Origin: Sphingomonas sp. Leaf407
GTDB lineage: Bacteria > Pseudomonadota > Alphaproteobacteria > Sphingomonadales > Sphingomonadaceae
Assembly: GCF_001425385.1 (NCBI RefSeq)
Contig: NZ_LMQO01000005.1
Span: forward strand, 1 to 64,000
Length of the DNA stretch: 64,000 bases
Reading direction: 5' to 3'
Shown here: positions 55,287-63,291 of the stretch, in pieces
Layout of the letters: the number at the start of each line of letters is the position of its first letter
How positions within the stretch are numbered: position 1 is the first letter of the stretch
Notes under the pieces: generated by a model
What the model was told of the DNA's origin: nothing
Databases searched by the model: none
The model's input: only the letters and a program-made list of their open reading frames with translations
Position numbers and translations under genes: made by a program

Positions 55287-56281
55287 CGGACGACGAACCC
55301 CTGCCAGAACGGATCGGCGCGATCGATCCAGATGGTGTTGAAGCCGGTGGCGATCGCCGACCCCTCGATCGAGGGGATGATGGCGGGCACGTCGCCGAGG
55401 CTCGTCGCTGCCTCGACCCGGCCGGTGAAGCGGCTGCCGATATAGCTTTCGTGGACGAAGCTGTCACCGATCGCCAGCCGCCCGGTGGCGGCGAGGTGCG
55501 CGAGCCGCGCCGAGGTGCCGGTACCGCACGGGCTCCGGTCGATCGCGCCGTCGCCGTAGAAGACCGCGTTGCGGCCGTCAGCGCCCTCGCCCTTCGGCAC
55601 GTCGGCCCATAGCACGTGGCTGACGCCGCGAATCGTCGGGTCGAGCGGATGGACCGGCTCGAACACCGCGCGCACCGCGTCGCGCAACGCCCGGCTGTGG
55701 GCGATGATCGCCTCGGCCCCGAGCGAATCGAGGCCGGTGTAGCCGCCCTGCGGCTCGACGATCGCGTAATAGTTGCCGCCATAGGCGACGTCGACCTTGA
55801 GCGGCCCGAGGCCGGGCAGGTCGATGGCGATGCCGGTCGCGGCGAGATAGGCGGGGACGTTGGTGATCTTCACCGACGTCACCCTGTCACCCTCGCTCCG
55901 GTAGGCGATGCCGATGATCCCGGCGGGCACCTCGACGCGCAGGAGGCCCGGCGTGGTCGGCTGGATCAGGCCGTGTTCGAGGCCGAAGGTGATGATGCCG
56001 ATCGTGCCGTGCCCGCACATCGGCAGGCAGCCCGAGGTTTCGATGAACAGGATGCCGATGTCGCAATCGGGCTGCGTCGGCGGATAGAGGAACCCGCCCG
56101 ACATCATCGCATGGCCGCGTGGTTCGAAGCACAGCCCGGTCCTGATCCAGTCGAAGCGGGACAGGAAATCCTGTCGCCGCTCCGACATGGAGGCCCCTTT
56201 CAACAAGGGTGCGCCACCTGCGACCAGCCGCACCGGATTGCCGGCGGTATGCCCGTCGATGCAGAAGAAGCTGTGGCGCAT
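55283..56281 (-). CDS. 4-hydroxyproline 2-epimerase (proline racemase family)
   Basis: 332 residues. The two-base mechanism cysteines are Cys89 in LPMCGHGTIGI and Cys252 in RSPCGTGTSARLA. Both are kept, which separates epimerases from the Cys-to-Thr trans-3-hydroxyproline dehydratases. It opens with CIDGHTAGNPVRLV. It converts trans-4-hydroxy-L-proline into cis-4-hydroxy-D-proline, the first step of bacterial hydroxyproline breakdown. It ends in a GTGA overlap with the GntR gene and begins 10 bp after the deaminase-type gene. Confidence 0.92.
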   Translation of the reverse strand: MRHSFFCIDGHTAGNPVRLVAGGAPLLKGASMSERRQDFLSRFDWIRTGLCFEPRGHAMMSGGFLYPPTQPDCDIGILFIETSGCLPMCGHGTIGIITFGLEHGLIQPTTPGLLRVEVPAGIIGIAYRSEGDRVTSVKITNVPAYLAATGIAIDLPGLGPLKVDVAYGGNYYAIVEPQGGYTGLDSLGAEAIIAHSRALRDAVRAVFEPVHPLDPTIRGVSHVLWADVPKGEGADGRNAVFYGDGAIDRSPCGTGTSARLAHLAATGRLAIGDSFVHESYIGSRFTGRVEAATSLGDVPAIIPSIEGSAIATGFNTIWIDRADPFWQGFVVR

Positions 56282-56291
56282 CGGCGTGCGA

Positions 56292-57224
56292 TCAGGCCGC
56301 GGCGGCGGCGGCGGCGGGCTGGAACGAGGGCAGGTCGGGGCGAGTCGCCGCCGCCTGTTCGACCATCGCGATCACCTGGGCGCGGCGCTCGCCGATCAGC
56401 GGCAGGCGCGGCGGGAGCACGCGCTCCGACCCGCGACCCATGACCTGTTCGGCCAGCTTGATCGACTGCACCAGATCGTGATCGGCATCGAGGTGGAGCA
56501 GCGGCATGAACCAGCGATAGATTTCCATCGCCTTAGCATGATCGCCACGCTGGAACGCGCGCACCAGCTCGACCGATTCGCGCGGGAAGGCGTTGGTGAG
56601 GCCCGACACCCAGCCCTGCGCGCCGAGGTACAGCCCTTCGAGCGCGACGTCGTCGAGGCCGGCGAACAGCACGTAGCGGTCGCCGAACGCGGTCTTCACA
56701 TCGGTGAAGCGGCGCGTGTCGGGAGCCGATTCCTTGATCGCGACGATGGTCGGCGCATCGGCCACCATCTCCAGCACCGTGTTGTCGATCTGGGTGCGAT
56801 AGGCCGGCGGGTTGTTGTAGAGCATGATCGGCAGCGCGGTCGCCGCCGCCACGCCCTTGAAATGCGCGGCCAGTTCATGCGCCTTGGGCACATAGACCAT
56901 CGGCGGGAGCAGCATGAGGCCGTCCGCCCCGGCCTTTTCCGCCGCGATCGCATAGGCGACCGCGCGGCGGGTATCATATTCGGACACGCCGGTGACGACG
57001 GGGACGCGGCCGTCGACCACCTCGACGATCGCGGTGAGGACCGTGATCTTCTCGTCATGGGTCAGCGAGTTGTTCTCGCCCACCGTGCCCAGCGCGATGA
57101 CGCCGGTCACGCCGTCGCGGATCAGATCGTCCACCACGCGCTGGGTATCGGCGAGATCGATCGAGAGATCCTCGCGAAGCTGCGTCGTCACCGCTGGAAA
57201 CACACCTTGCCAATCAATCGTCAT
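56292..57224 (-). CDS. DapA-family enzyme, probable 1-pyrroline-4-hydroxy-2-carboxylate deaminase
   Basis: 310 residues. TIM-barrel DapA/NanA fold: GVIALGTVGENNSLTHDEKI, PIMLYNNPPAYRTQID with Tyr136, Schiff-base Lys164 in IVAIKESAPDTRRF, and GLDDVALEGLYLGAQGWVSG. The genome context (epimerase downstream, D-amino-acid dehydrogenase divergent) points to the step making 2-oxoglutarate semialdehyde and ammonia from pyrroline-hydroxy-carboxylate rather than lysine synthesis. The C-terminus ends in an Ala run. Confidence 0.85.
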   Translation of the reverse strand: MTIDWQGVFPAVTTQLREDLSIDLADTQRVVDDLIRDGVTGVIALGTVGENNSLTHDEKITVLTAIVEVVDGRVPVVTGVSEYDTRRAVAYAIAAEKAGADGLMLLPPMVYVPKAHELAAHFKGVAAATALPIMLYNNPPAYRTQIDNTVLEMVADAPTIVAIKESAPDTRRFTDVKTAFGDRYVLFAGLDDVALEGLYLGAQGWVSGLTNAFPRESVELVRAFQRGDHAKAMEIYRWFMPLLHLDADHDLVQSIKLAEQVMGRGSERVLPPRLPLIGERRAQVIAMVEQAAATRPDLPSFQPAAAAAAA

Positions 57225-57252
57225 GCTCTGGTCCTGAAGTCTTGTCTGTGAA

Positions 57253-57266
57253 TACCGTATACGATA
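57253..57266. promoter_or_regulatory. candidate GntR operator in the divergent hydroxyproline promoter
   Basis: TACCGTATACGATA has a perfect 8-bp palindrome CGTATACG (57256-57263) with one mismatch in the extended 14 bp. It lies between the start of the deaminase gene (57224) and the dehydrogenase gene (57301), in the only AT-rich stretch of this gap. Position and GTATAC core suit the FCD-type regulator encoded in the same operon. Confidence 0.5.
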
Positions 57267-57300
57267 ATAGCGGGTGATGAACAAGGGGGCAAAGCGGACC

Positions 57301-58518
57301 ATGCCGGACGATCGTATCGCCGTGGTCGGGGCCGGGATCGTCGGCCGGTCGATCGCACTGGCGCTGGCGGCCCGCGGGGAGCGGGTCGTGCTGATCGATG
57401 CGGCCGACGACCGCGCCGCACCATCATGGGGGAATGCCGGACATATTGCCACCGAACAAGTCGCGCCGATCGCGTCGTGGGTGACGATCCGGTCGATGCC
57501 CCGGCGGCTGTTCTGGCGCGGCGGGCCGGTGGGGCTGCCGATCGCGCAGATCGCGACGTGGCTGCCCTTCGCCGCGCGGCTGGTCGCGGCGTCTACCCCG
57601 AAGCGATTCGCCGCTGGACAGGCGGCGCTGCGCGCGATGCTGGCGCAGGCGATGCCGGCATGGGAGCGGCTGGCCCAAGCGATCGGACGGCGCGACCTGC
57701 TGCGCGAGGACGGCCATTTGATCGCATGGGAAAGTGCCGCCAGCGCCGCGGCGGGCCGGGCGTACTGGGGCAAGGCCGATACCGGCACCGCGCGGCTGGG
57801 CGAGGCGAGCGCCGACGATCTCGCCCGGTTGCGCGCGCTGTCGCCCGGCGTGGTCGATGCGATGCGCTTCACCGGCACCGGGCAGATCGCCGACCTGACC
57901 GCGCTGGCCGACGCGCTCGACGCCGCGCTGGCGGCGGCCGGGGTCGAGCGGTTGCACCGGCACGCCACGCTCGAACGCCATGGCCGGCGGATCGTGGTGG
58001 AGGGAGTCGCGGCTACCCGGGTGGTGATCGCCGCCGGGGTCGGCTCGGCCGCGCTGATGGCGGCGGCGGGGCATGCCGCCGTGCCGCTGATCGCCGAGCG
58101 CGGCTATCATCTGCGCGGCGATGCGGCCGCCTGGCCCGCCGACCTGCCGCCGGTGGTATTCGAGGACCGCTCGATCATCGTCACCCGCTATGCCGACCAG
58201 GTGCAGGTGGCAGGCTTCGTCGAGTTCGGCCGTGCCGACGCCCCACCCGACCCGCGCAAGAGCGACCGGTTGTGCGCGCATGTCACCGCGCTGCGCCTGC
58301 CGATCGCCGGGCCGTTCCGCCGGTGGATGGGGGCCCGGCCGACGCTGCCCGATTATCTGCCGGCGATCGGCCGGTCGACTCGCGCCGACAATCTCTATTA
58401 TGCCTTCGGGCATCAGCATCTGGGGCTGACGCTGGGGCCGATCACCGGGGAATGGGTCGCGGCGCTGATACTTGGCGAAGCGCCGGTGCCTGTGGCGTTC
58501 GACGTCGAGCGGTTTTGA
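57301..58518 (+). CDS. FAD-dependent D-amino-acid (D-hydroxyproline) dehydrogenase
   Basis: About 405 residues. N-terminal dinucleotide fold IAVVGAGIVGRSIALALAAR, DAA-type GNAGHIATEQVAP, and C-terminal FGHQHLGLTLGPITGEWVAA, the flavin-contact pattern of DadA-like oxidoreductases. In context it should oxidise cis-4-hydroxy-D-proline to pyrroline-4-hydroxy-2-carboxylate. The ATG at 57301 with AAGGGGG about 11 bases upstream is preferred; GTG 57274 and ATG 57277 are in frame but lack a ribosome site. Divergent from the deaminase and epimerase genes. Confidence 0.87.
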   Translation: MPDDRIAVVGAGIVGRSIALALAARGERVVLIDAADDRAAPSWGNAGHIATEQVAPIASWVTIRSMPRRLFWRGGPVGLPIAQIATWLPFAARLVAASTPKRFAAGQAALRAMLAQAMPAWERLAQAIGRRDLLREDGHLIAWESAASAAAGRAYWGKADTGTARLGEASADDLARLRALSPGVVDAMRFTGTGQIADLTALADALDAALAAAGVERLHRHATLERHGRRIVVEGVAATRVVIAAGVGSAALMAAAGHAAVPLIAERGYHLRGDAAAWPADLPPVVFEDRSIIVTRYADQVQVAGFVEFGRADAPPDPRKSDRLCAHVTALRLPIAGPFRRWMGARPTLPDYLPAIGRSTRADNLYYAFGHQHLGLTLGPITGEWVAALILGEAPVPVAFDVERF

Positions 58519-58522
58519 TTCG

Positions 58523-58695
58523 GGTCGACCTTCGGTCGGAACGTGAGCAGAATTGCTCCCCCTCCCTGACAAGGAAGGGGCTGGGGGTGGGTCGGCCGGT
58601 TGTGGAACGCACACCTTGCCTCGCGGGCCGACCCACCCCCGACCCCTCCCTTGTCAAGGAGGGGAGACGTCGAGCACTTGGTTGAATGTCGATCC
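58523..58695. repeat. CTCCCCTCC-type palindromic element, copy 2, with REP-A-type edges
   Basis: GGTCGACCTTC (from about 58523) and AATGTCGATCC (58685-58695) bound a palindrome CTCCCCCTCCCTGACAAGGA ... TCAAGGAGGGGAG (58556-58667). The outer edges are those of REP-A although the inside differs. It lies between the dehydrogenase stop and the M24 peptidase start. Confidence 0.75.
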
Positions 58696-58718
58696 ACCAT
58701 GATACGGGACTTTGCAGC

Positions 58719-59900
58719 ATGACCATCGGAACCTCCGACGCCGCGACCGAACTGGCGGCGATCCGTCCGCCCGCGACTCGGGTGCCGCCGATCGCAGCAG
58801 CGGAATATGCCGCGCGGGCGGCCAAGGCGCGGGCGTTGTGCGCGGCGGCGGGCGCAGGCGCGCTGCTGGTCCATGCCGGGGCGTCGCTGCGCTATTTCAC
58901 CGGGGTGCCGTGGGGTGCGACCGAGCGGATGGTCGCGCTGCTGCTGCCGGTGGCGGGCGAGCCGGTGATGATCTGTCCCCGGTTCGAGCAGGGATCGCTG
59001 GAAGCCGACCTTCAAATCTCCGCCGATCTCGCGCTGTGGGACGAGGATGAGGACCCGGTCGCGCTGCTGGCGAAGGCCGCGCAAGGCATGGGCGCAATCG
59101 CGGTCGATCCGCAGCTTCCCTTCGCATGGGGGGCGAAACTGGCGCGGGCCGGGGCGACGCTGGTCGACGGATCGGGGGTGATCGACGGGTGCCGGATGGT
59201 GAAGTCGGCGGCCGAGCTGGCGTGTCTGGCGCAGGCCAAGGCGATGACGCTGGAGGTGCAGGCGCGCGCCGCGCGCATCCTGCACCCCGGGATCGCTGCC
59301 AGCGAGGTGATCGCCTTCATCGACGCAGCGCATCGCACGATCGGTGGCGGCGGATCGTTCTTCTGCGCGGTGCAGTTCGGCCATGCCACCGCCTTTCCCC
59401 ACGGCCTGCCCGGCGACCAGCGACTGGCCGAGAACGAGCTGGTGCTGATCGATACCGGGTGCCGGGTACACGGCTATCATTCGGACATCACCCGCAGCTA
59501 TGCCTTCGGGCAGGTGGACCGGCACGTCCGCGACATCTGGGACATCGAGCATGCGGCGCAGGCGGCGGCGTTCGCGGTCGCAGGACCCGGCGTGCCGTGC
59601 GAGATGGCCGATGCTGCGGCGCGCGCGGTGCTGTCCGCCCATGGGCTGGGGCCGGACTATGCGCTGCCGGGGCTGCCGCATCGCACCGGGCACGGCATTG
59701 GCCTGTCGATCCACGAGCCGGCCAATCTGGTGCGTGGCGACGTGACGCCGATGTCGGTGGGCATGTGTTTCTCGAACGAGCCGATGATCGTGGTGCCGGG
59801 GCGTTTCGGCGTGCGGCTGGAGGATCATTTCCATGTGACCGACGATGGCGCGGCGTGGTTCACGCAGCCGCAGCCGTCGATCGACCGGCCGTTCGGGTAG
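58719..59900 (+). CDS. M24-family metallopeptidase (Xaa-Pro dipeptidase-like)
   Basis: 393 residues. N-terminal creatinase domain, then the pita-bread fold with metal ligands Asp in VLIDTGCRVHG, Asp in YHSDITRSY, His in HRTGHGIGLSIHEP, Glu in CFSNEPMIV and Glu in RLEDHFHVT. This is the prolidase/aminopeptidase P group, which cleaves bonds next to proline or hydroxyproline. ATG 58719 is preferred; an earlier in-frame ATG (58686) lies in the repeat edge. Within the cluster it could free hydroxyproline from imported dipeptides. Confidence 0.88.
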   Translation: MTIGTSDAATELAAIRPPATRVPPIAAAEYAARAAKARALCAAAGAGALLVHAGASLRYFTGVPWGATERMVALLLPVAGEPVMICPRFEQGSLEADLQISADLALWDEDEDPVALLAKAAQGMGAIAVDPQLPFAWGAKLARAGATLVDGSGVIDGCRMVKSAAELACLAQAKAMTLEVQARAARILHPGIAASEVIAFIDAAHRTIGGGGSFFCAVQFGHATAFPHGLPGDQRLAENELVLIDTGCRVHGYHSDITRSYAFGQVDRHVRDIWDIEHAAQAAAFAVAGPGVPCEMADAAARAVLSAHGLGPDYALPGLPHRTGHGIGLSIHEPANLVRGDVTPMSVGMCFSNEPMIVVPGRFGVRLEDHFHVTDDGAAWFTQPQPSIDRPFG

Positions 59901-59945
59901 GGGGGAACGGATAGGGGTGCTTGGCTGCCGTGGCCCTGCCCCTTT

Positions 59946-60173
59946 TCAGACGGGCGGGCGTTTACCGCGACGCCACGCCGATGCCCGCCTCAAACAATAA
60001 TAACATACCACCAGAGGCGACAGTGCAAGCGAGCAGAAGATCGCAAGACTGCCTGGATTTTTGCCGATGCCTCCAGCGCCGAAGAACCCGATCGTAAACA
60101 CGACGAGGAATACAATCATCAGCGTGTAGACAGACGCGGCGGCTATCAGAATCGCGGAAACAAACTTGTTCAC
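59946..60173 (-). CDS. small two-helix membrane protein of lower GC
   Basis: 75 residues from GTG 60173, chosen because GGAGG stands five bases upstream; an ATG at 60233 is in frame but unsupported. Helices: VSAILIAAASVYTLMIVFLV and LAIFCSLALSPLVVCYYCLR, with a Gly-rich loop and a basic C-terminus. Its base composition is clearly lower in GC than its neighbours, and it adjoins a broken tRNA-like gene, so acquisition by transfer is possible. No family recognised. Confidence 0.5.
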   Translation of the reverse strand: MNKFVSAILIAAASVYTLMIVFLVVFTIGFFGAGGIGKNPGSLAIFCSLALSPLVVCYYCLRRASAWRRGKRPPV

Positions 60174-60241
60174 CACATCCTCCACGTAAGCCTTACACGC
60201 TGGTCTAGGGCCATGGCCGGTGTTCGCAATCATGCGAATCC

Positions 60242-60318
60242 GCCAGCGGCAGGGATCGAACCCGCACCCGGTTCCGGGATCGCTGTAGCGATACGTCTAC
60301 CAATTCCGTCATGCTGGC
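60242..60318 (-). pseudogene. tRNA-Leu-like gene lacking a normal anticodon loop
   Basis: On the minus strand: acceptor arm GCCAGCA/CGCTGGC (6 of 7 pairs), leucine-type D loop GAATTGGTAGA, long variable arm CCCGG/CCGGG and T arm GCGGG-TTCGATC-CCTGC. The anticodon region, TATCGCTACAGCGATC, can form only a stem with a 4-6-base loop instead of seven. It is 77 bases long against about 84 for tRNA-Leu, and no CCA is encoded, whereas both intact tRNAs in this window encode it. Most likely a decayed tRNA; a tRNA-mimic RNA is an alternative. Confidence 0.65.
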
Positions 60319-60400
60319 ATGGATGGTGTAACGTCCGATCGGGTTGCCACACAATGTCCGGTTCCGGGCAGCGTGTACCGAAGGACCGGCAACCGTACCC

Positions 60401-62140
60401 CTACCCCAGCGGATACGGCCCCTTGCCGCCCTCGGCGATGAAACGGTCGACCCGCGCGTCGATCATCGGCAGCGGGACCGATCCCAGCGCCAGCATCGCG
60501 TCGTGGAAGGCGCGGATGTCGAACTTGTCGCCCAGCGCCTTTTCCGCCTTTGCGCGGCCCTGCACGAACGCCATCTCGCCCATGTAATAGCTCAGCGCCT
60601 GTCCGGGCCATGCGATGTAGCGGTCGACCTCGGTCGTGATCTCGTGGGTCGACAGCGCGGTATTGTCTTTCAGGAAATTCTGCGCGCGCTCGCGGGTCCA
60701 GCCTTGCGAGTGGAGGCCGGTGTCGACCACCAGCCGGGCGGCGCGCCACATCTGGTAGCTGAGCATGCCGAAGATTTCATACGGGGTGGTGTACATCCCC
60801 ATCTCTTCGCCGAGCGCCTCCGAATACAGCGCCCAGCCCTCGCCATAGGCCGAGAGATAGGCGTCGCGGCGATAGGCGGGGAGGTCGTCCAGCTCGGCGG
60901 CGAACGACATCTGCCACGCATGGCCAGGCGCGCTTTCGTGGAGCGTCAGCGCGGGCAATGAATAGAGCGGGCGCGCGGGCAAATTGTACGTGTTGACGAG
61001 GTAGATGCCCGGCCCGCCGCGCCCGCCGGTGTAGAAGGGGGCGAGGTCGGCCGGCACCGGTTTGATCGCGAAACGCGCGCGCGGCATGCGGTTGAAATAT
61101 TGCGCCGCCTTGCCGTCGAACGTCTTGGCGATCCATGCCGCGCGGTCGAGCAGCGCCTGCGGCGTGGTGACGTAGAATTGCGGATCGGTGCGCAGGAAGT
61201 GCAGGAAACCGGGGAAATCGCCCTGCCATTTCGCGTCGCGCATCACGGTCTGCATCCGTGCTCGGATACGGGCGACTTCGGCGAGGCCGATGGCATGGAC
61301 CTGATCGGCGGTCAGGTCGCGCGTGACATATTCGCGGACCTTGGAGGCGTAGTAGGCGCGGCCATCGGGCAGGTCGTAAGCGGCGAGGCTGGTGCGCGCG
61401 CCCGGGATATAGTCCTGTTGCAGAAACGCGAGGAGCCGCTGGTGCGCGGGGATCACCGCGCTGCCGATCAGGCGCAGCGCTTCGGCGCGTAGGCTTGCCT
61501 GGGTTGCGGGTGGGATCGTCGCCGGCATGGCCTTGAACGGGGCGTAGAAGGGCGATGCCTCGCCGGGCGCGGCGACCACCGCCGCCACGCCGGCGTCGCG
61601 CCCTTGCAGCGTGATCGCCGGGGGCGTGAAGCCGCGCGCGAGGCCGGCGCGCATGTTGGCGATGTTCTGGTCGAAATAGCGCGGGATCTGCGCCAGCCGG
61701 GCGAGATAGCCGCGATAGCCGGCCGCGTCGCGCAGCGGTTCGCCCGCCATGCCGGCGATGTCGATCCAGAAGCTGCTGTCGGCGTTGAGCGGCTTTTCCC
61801 AGTCGCGGAAGCGCTGCGCGGCGAGCAGCGCGGCGACCTGCGCACGGTAGACGGTGTAGTCGTCGCGCACCCCGGGCGAGAGTTTGGCCGGGTCGATCGC
61901 GTCCAGTGCGCGGGCGGTCGTTTCCCACCGGGCGAGGCGGGCGGCCTGTGCGGCGGGGCCGACGTCGGACAGGCCAGCATCGGGCGCAACCGACGAATCC
62001 TCGCCGGGGCCAGCCTGCGCCTTGCGCCAGTCGTACTCGGACGTGGCGAGCGTGGCGAAGGCGGTGTCGGCGGGGGTCCCCTGCGGTTGCTGCGCCATGA
62101 CGGGGGTGGCGAGGAGGAGGGCGAAGGCCGACACCAGCAT
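60401..62140 (-). CDS. secreted DUF885-family metallopeptidase-like protein
   Basis: 579 residues. Signal peptide 1-16 (LVSAFALLLATPVMAQ). The C-terminal half has the zinc motif LTLHESAPGHAWQ (HExxPGH-like), then YGEGWALYSEALGEEMGMY and MWRAARLVVDTGLHSQGWTR, all typical of DUF885, which includes carboxypeptidase-like enzymes. Translation must begin at ATG 62140 to expose the signal peptide, although the frame stays open through a REP-A element up to the stop of the upstream gene. A periplasmic peptidase here suits peptide breakdown by the hydroxyproline cluster. Confidence 0.87.
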   Translation of the reverse strand: MLVSAFALLLATPVMAQQPQGTPADTAFATLATSEYDWRKAQAGPGEDSSVAPDAGLSDVGPAAQAARLARWETTARALDAIDPAKLSPGVRDDYTVYRAQVAALLAAQRFRDWEKPLNADSSFWIDIAGMAGEPLRDAAGYRGYLARLAQIPRYFDQNIANMRAGLARGFTPPAITLQGRDAGVAAVVAAPGEASPFYAPFKAMPATIPPATQASLRAEALRLIGSAVIPAHQRLLAFLQQDYIPGARTSLAAYDLPDGRAYYASKVREYVTRDLTADQVHAIGLAEVARIRARMQTVMRDAKWQGDFPGFLHFLRTDPQFYVTTPQALLDRAAWIAKTFDGKAAQYFNRMPRARFAIKPVPADLAPFYTGGRGGPGIYLVNTYNLPARPLYSLPALTLHESAPGHAWQMSFAAELDDLPAYRRDAYLSAYGEGWALYSEALGEEMGMYTTPYEIFGMLSYQMWRAARLVVDTGLHSQGWTRERAQNFLKDNTALSTHEITTEVDRYIAWPGQALSYYMGEMAFVQGRAKAEKALGDKFDIRAFHDAMLALGSVPLPMIDARVDRFIAEGGKGPYPLG

Positions 62141-62250
62141 CGTCACCCCGGACTGGTTCCGGGGTCCACTTGTCGGCGAGCGATGCGTGTCGTGGATCGG
62201 GCGACGACGTTCGTGGCGAGGTGGACCCCAGAACCAGTCCGGGGTGGGGA
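62141..62250. repeat. REP-A palindromic element, copy 4 (short)
   Basis: CGTCACCCCGGACTGGTTCC starts at the base next to the DUF885 start codon; the complementary arm GTGGACCCCAGAACCAGTCC lies at 62220-62239. It fills the gap between two same-strand genes and supplies whatever ribosome site the DUF885 gene uses (GGGGTGA just upstream of its ATG). Confidence 0.78.
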
Positions 62251-62268
62251 TAGGGGTGTCGTTCCGCA

Positions 62269-63291
62269 TCACTTCGCCTTTCCTGCCACTGCGTCGATGT
62301 CCGTGAGCAGCGCCCGCGACACCCGCACCCCTTCGCGTTCACTGACCGCGCGGGCGGCGTGGCGGCGGCTGCCGGGCAGGCGCGCGCCCTGCCCCTCGAT
62401 CGCCTCGAACATCGCCTCGGCACGCGCGAGATGGTCGGCCGCCGCGTCGCCGAGGAAGCCGGCGGGATCGATCGCGAGGATCAGTTCGCCGCCGATCGGC
62501 GATCCCTTGCGGCCCGCATCGCGCGCGATCGATTCGGCGCTGGTCAGGTCGCCGATCAGCGGCCCGGCAATCAGTTCGACCATCGCCGCCAGCGCCGACC
62601 CCTTGTGCCCGCCGAAGGTGCGCATCGCGCCGGCCAGTACCGCTTGTGCGTCGGCGCTGGGGTTGCCGTCGGGGTCGATGCCCCAGTCGGTCGGGATGGC
62701 CTTGCCGGCGCGGCGGTGCAGCTCGATCTCGCCGCGCGCCACCATCGAGGTCGCGAAGTCGAACACGAACGGGTTGGGGCCCGGGCGCGGCCAGCCGAAT
62801 GCGATCGGGTTGGTGCCGAACACCGGCTTCGTGCCGCCCGCCGGCGCGACCCACGCATGGCTGGGGGTGAAGGCGAGTGCCACGAGGCCGTCGGCGACCA
62901 GCGCCTCGACCTCGGGCCAGAGTGCTGCAAAATGGACGATGTTGTTGAGCGCCATGGCGGCGATGCCGTTCGCACGGGTCGCCTCGACCAGTGCTTCGCG
63001 GCCCGTCTCGAACGCCAGTTGCGCGAAACCACCCTGCCCGTCGACGCGGACCAGCGCGGGTTTGGGCCGCGAGAGGACCGGCACCGCATCGGGCACCACC
63101 ACCCCGCTGGCGACGCTGTGCGCGGCGACGAGCAGGCGGTAGAGGCCATGGCTTCCGCAGCCGTCGCGCTCGCCCGCGACCATCGTCTCGGCAACCGCGA
63201 CGACATGCGGTTCGGAGAGGCCGACGCGGCGCAGCGTGGCGCGGGCATAGGCGCGCACCTCGTCCAGCGTCATCAGGACGGTGTCGCTCAT
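62269..63291 (-). CDS. Ldh2-family oxidoreductase (probable pyrroline-2-carboxylate reductase type)
   Basis: 340 residues. The malate/L-lactate dehydrogenase 2 fold: GCGSHGLYRLLVAAHSV (catalytic His), IAAMALNNIVHFAALW, SHAWVAPAGGTKPVFGTNPI, FDFATSMVARGEIELHRRAG and GHKGSALAAMVELIAG. Members reduce cyclic imino acids (pyrroline- or piperideine-2-carboxylate) or 2-oxo acids with NAD(P)H. Next to hydroxyproline genes, the imino-acid reductase role, which recovers proline from pyrroline-2-carboxylate, is favoured. Overlaps the GH127-like gene (ATGA). Confidence 0.82.
   Translation of the reverse strand: MSDTVLMTLDEVRAYARATLRRVGLSEPHVVAVAETMVAGERDGCGSHGLYRLLVAAHSVASGVVVPDAVPVLSRPKPALVRVDGQGGFAQLAFETGREALVEATRANGIAAMALNNIVHFAALWPEVEALVADGLVALAFTPSHAWVAPAGGTKPVFGTNPIAFGWPRPGPNPFVFDFATSMVARGEIELHRRAGKAIPTDWGIDPDGNPSADAQAVLAGAMRTFGGHKGSALAAMVELIAGPLIGDLTSAESIARDAGRKGSPIGGELILAIDPAGFLGDAAADHLARAEAMFEAIEGQGARLPGSRRHAARAVSEREGVRVSRALLTDIDAVAGKAK

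Noticed and set aside
58686-58718. ATG 58686 as start of the M24 peptidase
   Set aside because: It lies in the AATGTCGATCC edge of a repeat and adds 11 residues unlike the family; ATG 58719 fits better.
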